Of a DNA stretch of 64,000 bases, positions 11,640 through 22,818 are shown in pieces. How positions within the stretch are numbered: position 1 is the stretch's first letter; every line of letters starts with the position of its first letter. Made by a program: the position numbers and the translations under genes. Below the pieces are notes generated by a model. That model searched no databases. It was not told the origin of the DNA and worked only from the letters and a program-made list of their open reading frames with translations. Source of the stretch: Spironucleus salmonicida (taxonomy: Eukaryota > Fornicata > Diplomonadida > Hexamitidae); NCBI GenBank assembly GCA_000497125.2, contig CM035319.1, positions 1,108,001 through 1,172,000 on the forward strand, read 5' to 3'.

Positions 11640-11790
11640 GGTGGCTCGGGGCGAAGACGTGACCCGAAAGTGGCAGGAGTGTCTGGGCTAGGTACCCACT
11701 GCCGATGGCCAAGTACCCCAATAGTGTCGCCGCACGTTGGAGTGGACCACGCAGTGTACACTCCGCGGCTCACATTGGTATGCCCACCAT
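11640..11790 (+). ncRNA. Candidate structured RNA behind a TATA-like motif (array)
   Basis: The motif TATTATATAAAT (about 11621-11632) is followed on the plus strand by a GC-rich stretch with no convincing ORF. It contains three simple hairpins: TCGGG/CCCGA (11646-11650 with 11663-11667), GGTAC/GTACC (11691-11695 with 11713-11717) and GGAGTG/CACTCC (11739-11744 with 11759-11764). The tRNA on the other strand starts 20 bases beyond. Copies lie at 1,852-bp steps. The first unit lacks the motif because its left flank differs. I cannot assign a family. It could also be tRNA 3' flank only. Confidence 0.25.
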
Positions 11791-11810
11791 TTCGCAGAAA
11801 AGACAAAAGT

Positions 11811-11882
11811 TGCACCGTCCGGGAATCGAACCCAGACCACGTGCATGGCAAGCACATATTCTACCACTAGACCAACGGCGCA
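11811..11882 (-). tRNA. tRNA-Gly (GCC), array copy 2
   Basis: Identical to copy 1 with the same T-run terminator; exactly 1,852 bases later. Confidence 0.95.
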
Positions 11883-12063
11883 TGGATGGATCGTTAATTA
11901 ATAGTCACTGCTATGTGTTAGTTGCTGTTACGCGGAGCCCGAGGCCACCCCGGCTTCTTTCCAGGTAGGACTCTGGGTGCTATCTGGCTTATCTGCCACC
12001 AGGTCTGGACACGACATCAAAGTACGCTACTCACTAACACATCGCCTCCGCGTGGAAGCGCCC

Positions 12064-12399
12064 ATGGCACACTCCGCGGGGCTCCTGTTAACTACTTTCT
12101 CCCATCGGTATCTGGAGGGCTGGTATGTTCGTCTCGACCAGCAGCTTTGCTTGTAGGAATCTGGAGGCCTTCATTACGTTGGACATTTTTCAAAGTGGAG
12201 AAGCATGGAACCTACCTTAATTACACTACTACTCACCTTTTGTATTCTAACTTTCTAAATTTAGAATCTTGCTCACCGTATTATAGTATTCGTAGTATTA
12301 GCCGTCTGCAGAAACTCCTAGTTTAAGCTGGTGAGGAAAGCGAGTTATGCACTCATCCGGCGCTGCCTTTATGCGCTGGAATGCTAAAATGCCGGATGA
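12064..12399 (+). CDS. Array ORF A, copy 2
   Basis: Same 111-residue predicted membrane ORF. Carries the TTA form of the silent Leu site. Confidence 0.4.
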
Positions 12400-12535
12400 T
12401 GGGCTACTACGGTGGTATGGGCCATCCTACGCAGCATCAAGGTCGGAAGCATGATGCCCGTCCCGACCTCCCTCACCAAGCACTGGCTTCGGCTGAATAT
12501 CGCTATTATATATTGGCGAATGGAACCGCCAAAGA

Positions 12536-12898
12536 ATGGGCGAGGTCCGCTTGTTTTCCGAGTAGGAGCAGGCCCTCCTCATCAAGGCCGCCACGCACTA
12601 CGGCTCAAACTTTGCGAAGATGAGACATCTTTTCCCAGGATACTCTGCCATGGATCTGCAGTAAAAGCTAGCCGGCATCTACCGGCAGAGCTCCCCGAAA
12701 ACGCTCACAACCGATTCTAAGTTTAGCAGGCGCACTGAGAGGCGGACTTAGATAGTGAATCGCGCCAGAAGTGCGGTAGTTTTCCTTGATCCTGACAGAT
12801 TAGCAGCGGCCAAGGCAGGTATTCTCTCCGCTCTCCAGGGAGACGCAACCTTGGATTTGCACACCGATGCTTGTACGGAAGACAAGAAATCATTATGA
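12536..12898 (+). CDS. Array ORF B (Myb-like), copy 2
   Basis: Same 120-residue Myb-like ORF with two substitutions near the C-terminus compared with copy 1 (Thr to Ala, Ala to Thr). Confidence 0.6.
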
Positions 12899-12923
12899 TC
12901 TCTATGGAGTAATACTAATCGGC

Positions 12924-13295
12924 TCACATCAGAAAGTCATCAAATAGATTTTGGTATCCAAAGGAGGATACCTCCTAGCATAAGTCGAGCACCTCGGCAA
13001 CGGGATGCACCTACGTCCCCTCACCTCTATAGTTATTTGAGTGGCGATGGAATGTTTTGTAAAAGTACTATGCGGCCCCGTAGTTGGAAATCTGGTGCTG
13101 GCTGGCGCGATTGTACGCCTTTGCTACTTTTACCATGAAGCAGTGAGACCGATCCACCAGCCGTGCCTTAAGCATGTTCTAGTACATGACCACCGCATGG
13201 GCAGGGCTAATGATGTTATATGCATACTCTGCCATTACAGACTAGAATGCCCGGTAGTACGTCTTGTCCTTCTCGAAGTTCTTAGGTCTAAACAT
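12924..13295 (-). CDS. Array ORF C, copy 2
   Basis: Same 123-residue minus-strand ORF as copy 1. Confidence 0.6.
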
Positions 13296-13662
13296 TTACG
13301 AAAAGGAGAGCTTGTGGGGAGGCAAAACTTTGGATAACTTGACGAGGTCAAACCGGAAAGCAGCCGCATAGTGGATAATATATAGTGAACGCCATATATT
13401 TAGACAAGATAATCACAGCGATCGGGATAGAATTTTGTTTGGAATTTTGTTTGGCCATAAGGGAAACATTAATATTATATAAATAGCAAGTGGTGGCTCG
13501 GGGCGAAGACGTGACCCGAAAGTGGCAGGAGTGTCTGGGCTAGGTACCCACTGCCGATGGCCAAGTACCCCAATAGTGTCGCCGCACGTTGGAGTGGACC
13601 ACGCAGTGTACACTCCGCGGCTCACATTGGTATGCCCACCATTTCGCAGAAAAGACAAAAGT

Positions 13663-13734
13663 TGCACCGTCCGGGAATCGAACCCAGACCACGTGCATGG
13701 CAAGCACATATTCTACCACTAGACCAACGGCGCA
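13663..13734 (-). tRNA. tRNA-Gly (GCC), array copy 3
   Basis: Identical to copy 1. Confidence 0.95.
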
Positions 13735-13915
13735 TGGATGGATCGTTAATTAATAGTCACTGCTATGTGTTAGTTGCTGTTACGCGGAGCCCGAGGCCAC
13801 CACGGCTTCTTTCCAGGTAGGACTCTGGGTGCTATCTGGCTTATCTGCCACCAGGTCTGGACACGACATCAAAGTACGCTACTCACTAACACATCGCCTC
13901 CGCGTGGAAGCGCCC

Positions 13916-14251
13916 ATGGCACACTCCGCGGGGCTCCTGTTAACTACTTTCTCCCATCGGTATCTGGAGGGCTGGTATGTTCGTCTCGACCAGCAGCTTT
14001 GCTTGTAGGAATCTGGAGGCCTTCATTACGTTGGACATTTTTCAAAGTGGAGAAGCATGGAACCTACCTTAATTACACTACTACTCACCTTTTGTATTCT
14101 AACTTTCTAAATTTAGAATCTTGCTCACCGTATTATAGTATTCGTAGTATTAGCCGTCTGCAGAAACTCCTAGTTTAAGCTGGTGAGGAAAGCGAGTTAT
14201 GCACTCATCCGGCGCTGCCTTTATGCGCTGGAATGCTAAAATGCCGGATGA
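13916..14251 (+). CDS. Array ORF A, copy 3
   Basis: Same predicted membrane ORF, TTA form. Confidence 0.4.
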
Positions 14252-14387
14252 TGGGCTACTACGGTGGTATGGGCCATCCTACGCAGCATCAAGGTCGGAA
14301 GCATGATGCCCGTCCCGACCTCCCTCACCAAACACTGGCTTCGGCTGAATATCGCTATTATATATTGGCGAATGGAACCGCCAAAGA

Positions 14388-14750
14388 ATGGGCGAGGTCC
14401 GCTTGTTTTCCGAGTAGGAGCAGGCCCTCCTCATCAAGGCCGCCACGCACTACGGCTCAAACTTTGCGAAGATGAGACATCTTTTCCCAGGATACTCTGC
14501 CATGGATCTGCAGTAAAAGCTAGCCGGCATCTACCGGCAGAGCTCCCCGAAAACGCTCACAACCGATTCTAAGTTTAGCAGGCGCACTGAGAGGCGGACT
14601 TAGATAGTGAATCGCGCCAGAAGTGCGGTAGTTTTCCTTGATCCTGACAGATTAGCAGCGGCCAAGGCAGGTATTCTCTCCGCTCTCCAGGGAGACGCAA
14701 CCTTGGATTTGCACACCGATGCTTGTACGGAAGACAAGAAATCATTATGA
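14388..14750 (+). CDS. Array ORF B (Myb-like), copy 3
   Basis: Same Myb-like ORF, Ala/Thr form at the two variable C-terminal sites. Confidence 0.6.
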
Positions 14751-14775
14751 TCTCTATGGAGTAATACTAATCGGC

Positions 14776-15147
14776 TCACATCAGAAAGTCATCAAATAGA
14801 TTTTGGTATCCAAAGGAGGATACCTCCTAGCATAAGTCGAGCACCTCGGCAACGGGATGCACCTACGTCCCCTCACCTCTATAGTTATTTGAGTGGCGAT
14901 GGAATGTTTTGTAAAAGTACTATGCGGCCCCGTAGTTGGAAATCTGGTGCTGGCTGGCGCGATTGTACGCCTTTGCTACTTTTACCATGAAGCAGTGAGA
15001 CCGATCCACCAGCCGTGCCTTAAGCATGTTCTAGTACATGACCACCGCATGGGCAGGGCTAATGATGTTATATGCATACTCTGCCATTACAGACTAGAAT
15101 GCCCGGTAGTACGTCTTGTCCTTCTCGAAGTTCTTAGGTCTAAACAT
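14776..15147 (-). CDS. Array ORF C, copy 3
   Basis: Same 123-residue minus-strand ORF. Confidence 0.6.
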
Positions 15148-15514
15148 TTACGAAAAGGAGAGCTTGTGGGGAGGCAAAACTTTGGATAACTTGACGAGGT
15201 CAAACCGGAAAGCAGCCGCATAGTGGATAATATATAGTGAACGCCATATATTTAGACAAGATAATCACAGCGATCGGGATAGAATTTTGTTTGGAATTTT
15301 GTTTGGCCATAAGGGAAACATTAATATTATATAAATAGCAAGTGGTGGCTCGGGGCGAAGACGTGACCCGAAAGTGGCAGGAGTGTCTGGGCTAGGTACC
15401 CACTGCCGATGGCCAAGTACCCCAATAGTGTCGCCGCACGTTGGAGTGGACCACGCAGTGTACACTCCGCGGCTCACATTGGTATGCCCACCATTTCGCA
15501 GAAAAGACAAAAGT

Positions 15515-15586
15515 TGCACCGTCCGGGAATCGAACCCAGACCACGTGCATGGCAAGCACATATTCTACCACTAGACCAACGGCGCA
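15515..15586 (-). tRNA. tRNA-Gly (GCC), array copy 4
   Basis: Identical to copy 1. Confidence 0.95.
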
Positions 15587-15767
15587 TGGATGGATCGTTA
15601 ATTAATAGTCACTGCTATGTGTTAGTTGCTGTTACGCGGAGCCCGAGGCCACCCCGGCTTCTTTCCAGGTAGGACTCTGGGTGCTATCTGGCTTATCTGC
15701 CACCAGGTCTGGACACGACATCAAAGTACGCTACTCACTAACACATCGCCTCCGCGTGGAAGCGCCC

Positions 15768-16103
15768 ATGGCACACTCCGCGGGGCTCCTGTTAACTACT
15801 TTCTCCCATCGGTATCTGGAGGGCTGGTATGTTCGTCTCGACCAGCAGCTTTGCTTGTAGGAATCTGGAGGCCTTCATTACGTTGGACATTTTTCAAAGT
15901 GGAGAAGCATGGAACCTACCCTAATTACACTACTACTCACCTTTTGTATTCTAACTTTCTAAATTTAGAATCTTGCTCACCGTATTATAGTATTCGTAGT
16001 ATTAGCCGTCTGCAGAAACTCCTAGTTTAAGCTGGTGAGGAAAGCGAGTTATGCACTCATCCGGCGCTGCCTTTATGCGCTGGAATGCTAAAATGCCGGA
16101 TGA
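15768..16103 (+). CDS. Array ORF A, copy 4
   Basis: Same predicted membrane ORF, CTA form of the silent Leu site. Confidence 0.4.
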
Positions 16104-16239
16104 TGGGCTACTACGGTGGTATGGGCCATCCTACGCAGCATCAAGGTCGGAAGCATGATGCCCGTCCCGACCTCCCTCACCAAACACTGGCTTCGGCTGA
16201 ATATCGCTATTATATATTGGCGAATGGAACCGCCAAAGA

Positions 16240-16602
16240 ATGGGCGAGGTCCGCTTGTTTTCCGAGTAGGAGCAGGCCCTCCTCATCAAGGCCGCCACGC
16301 ACTACGGCTCAAACTTTGCGAAGATGAGACATCTTTTCCCAGGATACTCTGCCATGGATCTGCAGTAAAAGCTAGCCGGCATCTACCGGCAGAGCTCCCC
16401 GAAAACGCTCACAACCGATTCTAAGTTTAGCAGGCGCACTGAGAGGCGGACTTAGATAGTGAATCGCGCCAGAAGTGCGGTAGTTTTCCTTGATCCTGAC
16501 AGATTAGCAGCGGCCAAGGCAGGTATTCTCTCCGCTCTCCAGGGAGACGCAACCTTGGATTTGCACACCGATGCTTGTACGGAAGACAAGAAATCATTAT
16601 GA
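16240..16602 (+). CDS. Array ORF B (Myb-like), copy 4
   Basis: Same Myb-like ORF, Ala/Thr form. Confidence 0.6.
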
Positions 16603-16627
16603 TCTCTATGGAGTAATACTAATCGGC

Positions 16628-16999
16628 TCACATCAGAAAGTCATCAAATAGATTTTGGTATCCAAAGGAGGATACCTCCTAGCATAAGTCGAGCACCTCG
16701 GCAACGGGATGCACCTACGTCCCCTCACCTCTATAGTTATTTGAGTGGCGATGGAATGTTTTGTAAAAGTACTATGCGGCCCCGTAGTTGGAAATCTGGT
16801 GCTGGCTGGCGCGATTGTACGCCTTTGCTACTTTTACCATGAAGCAGTGAGACCGATCCACCAGCCGTGCCTTAAGCATGTTCTAGTACATGACCACCGC
16901 ATGGGCAGGGCTAATGATGTTATATGCATACTCTGCCATTACAGACTAGAATGCCCGGTAGTACGTCTTGTCCTTCTCGAAGTTCTTAGGTCTAAACAT
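16628..16999 (-). CDS. Array ORF C, copy 4
   Basis: Same 123-residue minus-strand ORF. Confidence 0.6.
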
Positions 17000-17366
17000 T
17001 TACGAAAAGGAGAGCTTGTGGGGAGGCAAAACTTTGGATAACTTGACGAGGTCAAACCGGAAAGCAGCCGCATAGTGGATAATATATAGTGAACGCCATA
17101 TATTTAGACAAGATAATCACAGCGATCGGGATAGAATTTTGTTTGGAATTTTGTTTGGCCATAAGGGAAACATTAATATTATATAAATAGCAAGTGGTGG
17201 CTCGGGGCGAAGACGTGACCCGAAAGTGGCAGGAGTGTCTGGGCTAGGTACCCACTGCCGATGGCCAAGTACCCCAATAGTGTCGCCGCACGTTGGAGTG
17301 GACCACGCAGTGTACACTCCGCGGCTCACATTGGTATGCCCACCATTTCGCAGAAAAGACAAAAGT

Positions 17367-17438
17367 TGCACCGTCCGGGAATCGAACCCAGACCACGTGC
17401 ATGGCAAGCACATATTCTACCACTAGACCAACGGCGCA
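17367..17438 (-). tRNA. tRNA-Gly (GCC), array copy 5
   Basis: Identical to copy 1. Confidence 0.95.
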
Positions 17439-17619
17439 TGGATGGATCGTTAATTAATAGTCACTGCTATGTGTTAGTTGCTGTTACGCGGAGCCCGAGG
17501 CCACCCCGGCTTCTTTCCAGGTAGGACTCTGGGTGCTATCTGGCTTATCTGCCACCAGGTCTGGACACGACATCAAAGTACGCTACTCACTAACACATCG
17601 CCTCCGCGTGGAAGCGCCC

Positions 17620-17955
17620 ATGGCACACTCCGCGGGGCTCCTGTTAACTACTTTCTCCCATCGGTATCTGGAGGGCTGGTATGTTCGTCTCGACCAGCAG
17701 CTTTGCTTGTAGGAATCTGGAGGCCTTCATTACGTTGGACATTTTTCAAAGTGGAGAAGCATGGAACCTACCTTAATTACACTACTACTCACCTTTTGTA
17801 TTCTAACTTTCTAAATTTAGAATCTTGCTCACCGTATTATAGTATTCGTAGTATTAGCCGTCTGCAGAAACTCCTAGTTTAAGCTGGTGAGGAAAGCGAG
17901 TTATGCACTCATCCGGCGCTGCCTTTATGCGCTGGAATGCTAAAATGCCGGATGA
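17620..17955 (+). CDS. Array ORF A, copy 5
   Basis: Same predicted membrane ORF, TTA form. Confidence 0.4.
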
Positions 17956-18091
17956 TGGGCTACTACGGTGGTATGGGCCATCCTACGCAGCATCAAGGTC
18001 GGAAGCATGATGCCCGTCCCGACCTCCCTCACCAAACACTGGCTTCGGCTGAATATCGCTATTATATATTGGCGAATGGAACCGCCAAAGA

Positions 18092-18454
18092 ATGGGCGAG
18101 GTCCGCTTGTTTTCCGAGTAGGAGCAGGCCCTCCTCATCAAGGCCGCCACGCACTACGGCTCAAACTTTGCGAAGATGAGACATCTTTTCCCAGGATACT
18201 CTGCCATGGATCTGCAGTAAAAGCTAGCCGGCATCTACCGGCAGAGCTCCCCGAAAACGCTCACAACCGATTCTAAGTTTAGCAGGCGCACTGAGAGGCG
18301 GACTTAGATAGTGAATCGCGCCAGAAGTGCGGTAGTTTTCCTTGATCCTGACAGATTAGCAGCGGCCAAGGCAGGTATTCTCTCCGCTCTCCAGGGAGAC
18401 GCAACCTTGGATTTGCACACCGATGCTTGTACGGAAGACAAGAAATCATTATGA
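18092..18454 (+). CDS. Array ORF B (Myb-like), copy 5
   Basis: Same Myb-like ORF, Ala/Thr form. Confidence 0.6.
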
Positions 18455-18479
18455 TCTCTATGGAGTAATACTAATCGGC

Positions 18480-18851
18480 TCACATCAGAAAGTCATCAAA
18501 TAGATTTTGGTATCCAAAGGAGGATACCTCCTAGCATAAGTCGAGCACCTCGGCAACGGGATGCACCTACGTCCCCTCACCTCTATAGTTATTTGAGTGG
18601 CGATGGAATGTTTTGTAAAAGTACTATGCGGCCCCGTAGTTGGAAATCTGGTGCTGGCTGGCGCGATTGTACGCCTTTGCTACTTTTACCATGAAGCAGT
18701 GAGACCGATCCACCAGCCGTGCCTTAAGCATGTTCTAGTACATGACCACCGCATGGGCAGGGCTAATGATGTTATATGCATACTCTGCCATTACAGACTA
18801 GAATGCCCGGTAGTACGTCTTGTCCTTCTCGAAGTTCTTAGGTCTAAACAT
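18480..18851 (-). CDS. Array ORF C, copy 5
   Basis: Same 123-residue minus-strand ORF. Confidence 0.6.
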
Positions 18852-19218
18852 TTACGAAAAGGAGAGCTTGTGGGGAGGCAAAACTTTGGATAACTTGACG
18901 AGGTCAAACCGGAAAGCAGCCGCATAGTGGATAATATATAGTGAACGCCATATATTTAGACAAGATAATCACAGCGATCGGGATAGAATTTTGTTTGGAA
19001 TTTTGTTTGGCCATAAGGGAAACATTAATATTATATAAATAGCAAGTGGTGGCTCGGGGCGAAGACGTGACCCGAAAGTGGCAGGAGTGTCTGGGCTAGG
19101 TACCCACTGCCGATGGCCAAGTACCCCAATAGTGTCGCCGCACGTTGGAGTGGACCACGCAGTGTACACTCCGCGGCTCACATTGGTATGCCCACCATTT
19201 CGCAGAAAAGACAAAAGT

Positions 19219-19290
19219 TGCACCGTCCGGGAATCGAACCCAGACCACGTGCATGGCAAGCACATATTCTACCACTAGACCAACGGCGCA
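19219..19290 (-). tRNA. tRNA-Gly (GCC), array copy 6
   Basis: Identical to copy 1. Confidence 0.95.
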
Positions 19291-19471
19291 TGGATGGATC
19301 GTTAATTAATAGTCACTGCTATGTGTTAGTTGCTGTTACGCGGAGCCCGAGGCCACCACGGCTTCTTTCCAGGTAGGACTCTGGGTGCTATCTGGCTTAT
19401 CTGCCACCAGGTCTGGACACGACATCAAAGTACGCTACTCACTAACACATCGCCTCCGCGTGGAAGCGCCC

Positions 19472-19807
19472 ATGGCACACTCCGCGGGGCTCCTGTTAAC
19501 TACTTTCTCCCATCGGTATCTGGAGGGCTGGTATGTTCGTCTCGACCAGCAGCTTTGCTTGTAGGAATCTGGAGGCCTTCATTACGTTGGACATTTTTCA
19601 AAGTGGAGAAGCATGGAACCTACCCTAATTACACTACTACTCACCTTTTGTATTCTAACTTTCTAAATTTAGAATCTTGCTCACCGTATTATAGTATTCG
19701 TAGTATTAGCCGTCTGCAGAAACTCCTAGTTTAAGCTGGTGAGGAAAGCGAGTTATGCACTCATCCGGCGCTGCCTTTATGCGCTGGAATGCTAAAATGC
19801 CGGATGA
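19472..19807 (+). CDS. Array ORF A, copy 6
   Basis: Same predicted membrane ORF, CTA form. Confidence 0.4.
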
Positions 19808-19943
19808 TGGGCTACTACGGTGGTATGGGCCATCCTACGCAGCATCAAGGTCGGAAGCATGATGCCCGTCCCGACCTCCCTCACCAAGCACTGGCTTCGG
19901 CTGAATATCGCTATTATATATTGGCGAATGGAACCGCCAAAGA

Positions 19944-20306
19944 ATGGGCGAGGTCCGCTTGTTTTCCGAGTAGGAGCAGGCCCTCCTCATCAAGGCCGCC
20001 ACGCACTACGGCTCAAACTTTGCGAAGATGAGACATCTTTTCCCAGGATACTCTGCCATGGATCTGCAGTAAAAGCTAGCCGGCATCTACCGGCAGAGCT
20101 CCCCGAAAACGCTCACAACCGATTCTAAGTTTAGCAGGCGCACTGAGAGGCGGACTTAGATAGTGAATCGCGCCAGAAGTGCGGTAGTTTTCCTTGATCC
20201 TGACAGATTAGCAGCGGCCAAGGCAGGTATTCTCTCCACTCTCCAGGGAGACGCAACCTTGGATTTGCACGCCGATGCTTGTACGGAAGACAAGAAATCA
20301 TTATGA
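19944..20306 (+). CDS. Array ORF B (Myb-like), copy 6
   Basis: Same Myb-like ORF. It shares with copy 1 the Thr/Ala form of the two C-terminal sites, unlike copies 2-5. Confidence 0.6.
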
Positions 20307-20331
20307 TCTCTATGGAGTAATACTAATCGGC

Positions 20332-20703
20332 TCACATCAGAAAGTCATCAAATAGATTTTGGTATCCAAAGGAGGATACCTCCTAGCATAAGTCGAGCAC
20401 CTCGGCAACGGGATGCACCTACGTCCCCTCACCTCTATAGTTATTTGAGTGGCGATGGAATGTTTTGTAAAAGTACTATGCGGCCCCGTAGTTGGAAATC
20501 TGGTGCTGGCTGGCGCGATTGTACGCCTTTGCTACTTTTACCATGAAGCAGTGAGACCGATCCACCAGCCGTGCCTTAAGCATGTTCTAGTACATGACCA
20601 CCGCATGGGCAGGGCTAATGATGTTATATGCATACTCTGCCATTACAGACTAGAATGCCCGGTAGTACGTCTTGTCCTTCTCGAAGTTCTTAGGTCTAAA
20701 CAT
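20332..20703 (-). CDS. Array ORF C, copy 6
   Basis: Same 123-residue minus-strand ORF. Confidence 0.6.
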
Positions 20704-21070
20704 TTACGAAAAGGAGAGCTTGTGGGGAGGCAAAACTTTGGATAACTTGACGAGGTCAAACCGGAAAGCAGCCGCATAGTGGATAATATATAGTGAACGC
20801 CATATATTTAGACAAGATAATCACAGCGATCGGGATAGAATTTTGTTTGGAATTTTGTTTGGCCATAAGGGAAACATTAATATTATATAAATAGCAAGTG
20901 GTGGCTCGGGGCGAAGACGTGACCCGAAAGTGGCAGGAGTGTCTGGGCTAGGTACCCACTGCCGATGGCCAAGTACCCCAATAGTGTCGCCGCACGTTGG
21001 AGTGGACCACGCAGTGTACACTCCGCGGCTCACATTGGTATGCCCACCATTTCGCAGAAAAGACAAAAGT

Positions 21071-21142
21071 TGCACCGTCCGGGAATCGAACCCAGACCAC
21101 GTGCATGGCAAGCACATATTCTACCACTAGACCAACGGCGCA
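21071..21142 (-). tRNA. tRNA-Gly (GCC), array copy 7
   Basis: Identical to copy 1; last full tRNA of the array. Confidence 0.95.
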
Positions 21143-21323
21143 TGGATGGATCGTTAATTAATAGTCACTGCTATGTGTTAGTTGCTGTTACGCGGAGCCC
21201 GAGGCCACCACGGCTTCTTTCCAGGTAGGACTCTGGGTGCTATCTGGCTTATCTGCCACCAGGTCTGGACACGACATCAAAGTACGCTACTCACTAACAC
21301 ATCGCCTCCGCGTGGAAGCGCCC

Positions 21324-21659
21324 ATGGCACACTCCGCGGGGCTCCTGTTAACTACTTTCTCCCATCGGTATCTGGAGGGCTGGTATGTTCGTCTCGACCA
21401 GCAGCTTTGCTTGTAGGAATCTGGAGGCCTTCATTACGTTGGACATTTTTCAAAGTGGAGAAGCATGGAACCTACCCTAATTACACTACTACTCACCTTT
21501 TGTATTCTAACTTTCTAAATTTAGAATCTTGCTCACCGTATTATAGTATTCGTAGTATTAGCCGTCTGCAGAAACTCCTAGTTTAAGCTGGTGAGGAAAG
21601 CGAGTTATGCACTCATCCGGCGCTGCCTTTATGCGCTGGAATGCTAAAATGCCGGATGA
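21324..21659 (+). CDS. Array ORF A, copy 7
   Basis: Same predicted membrane ORF, CTA form; complete although the unit is truncated further on. Confidence 0.4.
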
Positions 21660-21795
21660 TGGGCTACTACGGTGGTATGGGCCATCCTACGCAGCATCAA
21701 GGTCGGAAGCATGATGCCCGTCCCGACCTCCCTCACCAAGCACTGGCTTCGGCTGAATATCGCTATTATATATTGGCGAATGGAACCGCCAAAGA

Positions 21796-21894
21796 ATGGG
21801 CGAGGTCCGCTTGTTTTCCGAGTAGGAGCAGGCCCTCCTCATCAAGGCCGCCACGCACTACGGCTCAAACTTTGCGAAGATGAGACATCTTTTC
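21796..21894 (+). pseudogene. Array ORF B (Myb-like), truncated copy 7
   Basis: The first 33 codons match the Myb-like ORF. The array then ends and AT-rich single-copy DNA follows, so the third Myb helix is lost. Confidence 0.7.
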
Positions 21895-22110
21895 GATACT
21901 CTACTTTTCTATTAATATATGAAATGAAATTTAATTTCTTTGATAGTTTTATCTTTTTATAATAAATATTCAAAATTATATGAAACTGTGAAATAACTGT
22001 TAAAGACAAAGTATTTAGTGTATTGTTTGTAAATATATATTACTATTGAGTATTTTATAATTTTCGATACTATCTGATAATGTAATAATAATACTAAATA
22101 AATATATAAT

Positions 22111-22812
22111 ATGAAAATGGGATGTTCTACATAAATAAAAGTATAACCAGCTATAGCTTAAACTAAGCGGTCAATAAATAATGATTATATATATGATGTA
22201 GTAATTATTGGAGGTGGGTACAGTGGTCTCGCTGCTGCAATTTATACAGGGCGTGCTAGCCTAAATCCTTTAGTATTTTGTGGTAAATCAGAAACAGTAT
22301 AACCTTTACAAACTTAGGCCATTTAGGATTATCCTGGATTTTTATCTATTGACCGTTCAACTCTAATTCAAAATTAAAAGGAGCAAGCATTGACATGCGG
22401 AGCAAAATTAATGTTTGAAGATGTTTAATCTATAGATTCATAACAATATCCATTTGTTATTTTTCATGACGGTAAGCAAAGTAAAACTAATTCTATAATA
22501 ATGGCCACTGGATTATTATTAACTAATAATGGAATTGATTTTGTTTAATAGTCCACTGACTAAAAAAATGAAAACTGCAATAAAAGTGATACTCACGTAG
22601 TATTTAAATATCCATAAACTAAAATTTTGGATGGTATAGTGACAATGGAACGTGGTTATATATCACTCAATCATAATAACCAAATGACTTCCAAAGCTGG
22701 TATATTTGCTGCTGGTGCATGTTGTGATCCTAAATATCATCTTCCTGTAATATCTGCAGCAAGTGGAGCTAAAGCAGCGTTAGACTGTGAGAGATGGTTA
22801 GCATAAAAGTGA
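22111..22812 (+). CDS. Thioredoxin-reductase-like flavoprotein lacking the NADPH/CxxC domain
   Basis: 233 residues (or 231 from the second ATG at 22117, which gives the lipidation-type start MGCST). The FAD-binding motif [20 protein letters not shown] is near residues 34-53. QDYPGF and IMATGLLL follow, and [11 protein letters not shown] is the C-terminal FAD-contact motif, where the usual Asp after AAG is Ala. In low-molecular-weight thioredoxin reductases (about 310 aa) a central NADPH domain with a redox CxxC lies between the ATG motif and the C-terminal motif. Here that interval is only about 60 residues with neither CxxC nor a second GxGxxA. The reading frame is intact, so this may be a ferredoxin/NADP-reductase-like FAD remnant or a scaffolding paralogue. 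Confidence 0.8.
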
Positions 22813-22818
22813 TATTAT

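Larger units (their letters stand above)
9788..21894. repeat. Tandem array of a 1,852-bp unit, about 6.5 copies, with tRNA-Gly
   Basis: Unit starts are at 9788, 11640, 13492, 15344, 17196, 19048 and 20900. The last unit stops at about 21894. The period is exactly 1,852 in every copy. The copies differ at only a handful of positions that I could find, none of them indels. Each unit holds, in order: a hairpin-rich stretch, tRNA-Gly on the minus strand, a membrane-type ORF (+), a Myb-like ORF (+) and a 123-aa ORF (-). GC content is clearly above that of the AT-rich flanks. The left edge is sharp at 9788. The right edge falls inside the Myb ORF with a short shared sequence (gatactct), as expected for a recombination junction. 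Confidence 0.97.

Noticed and set aside
9788-21894. Array as rDNA, satellite centromere or CRISPR
   Set aside because: No rRNA-like sequence was recognised, the unit holds a tRNA and ORFs, and unit length and lack of spacers exclude CRISPR.
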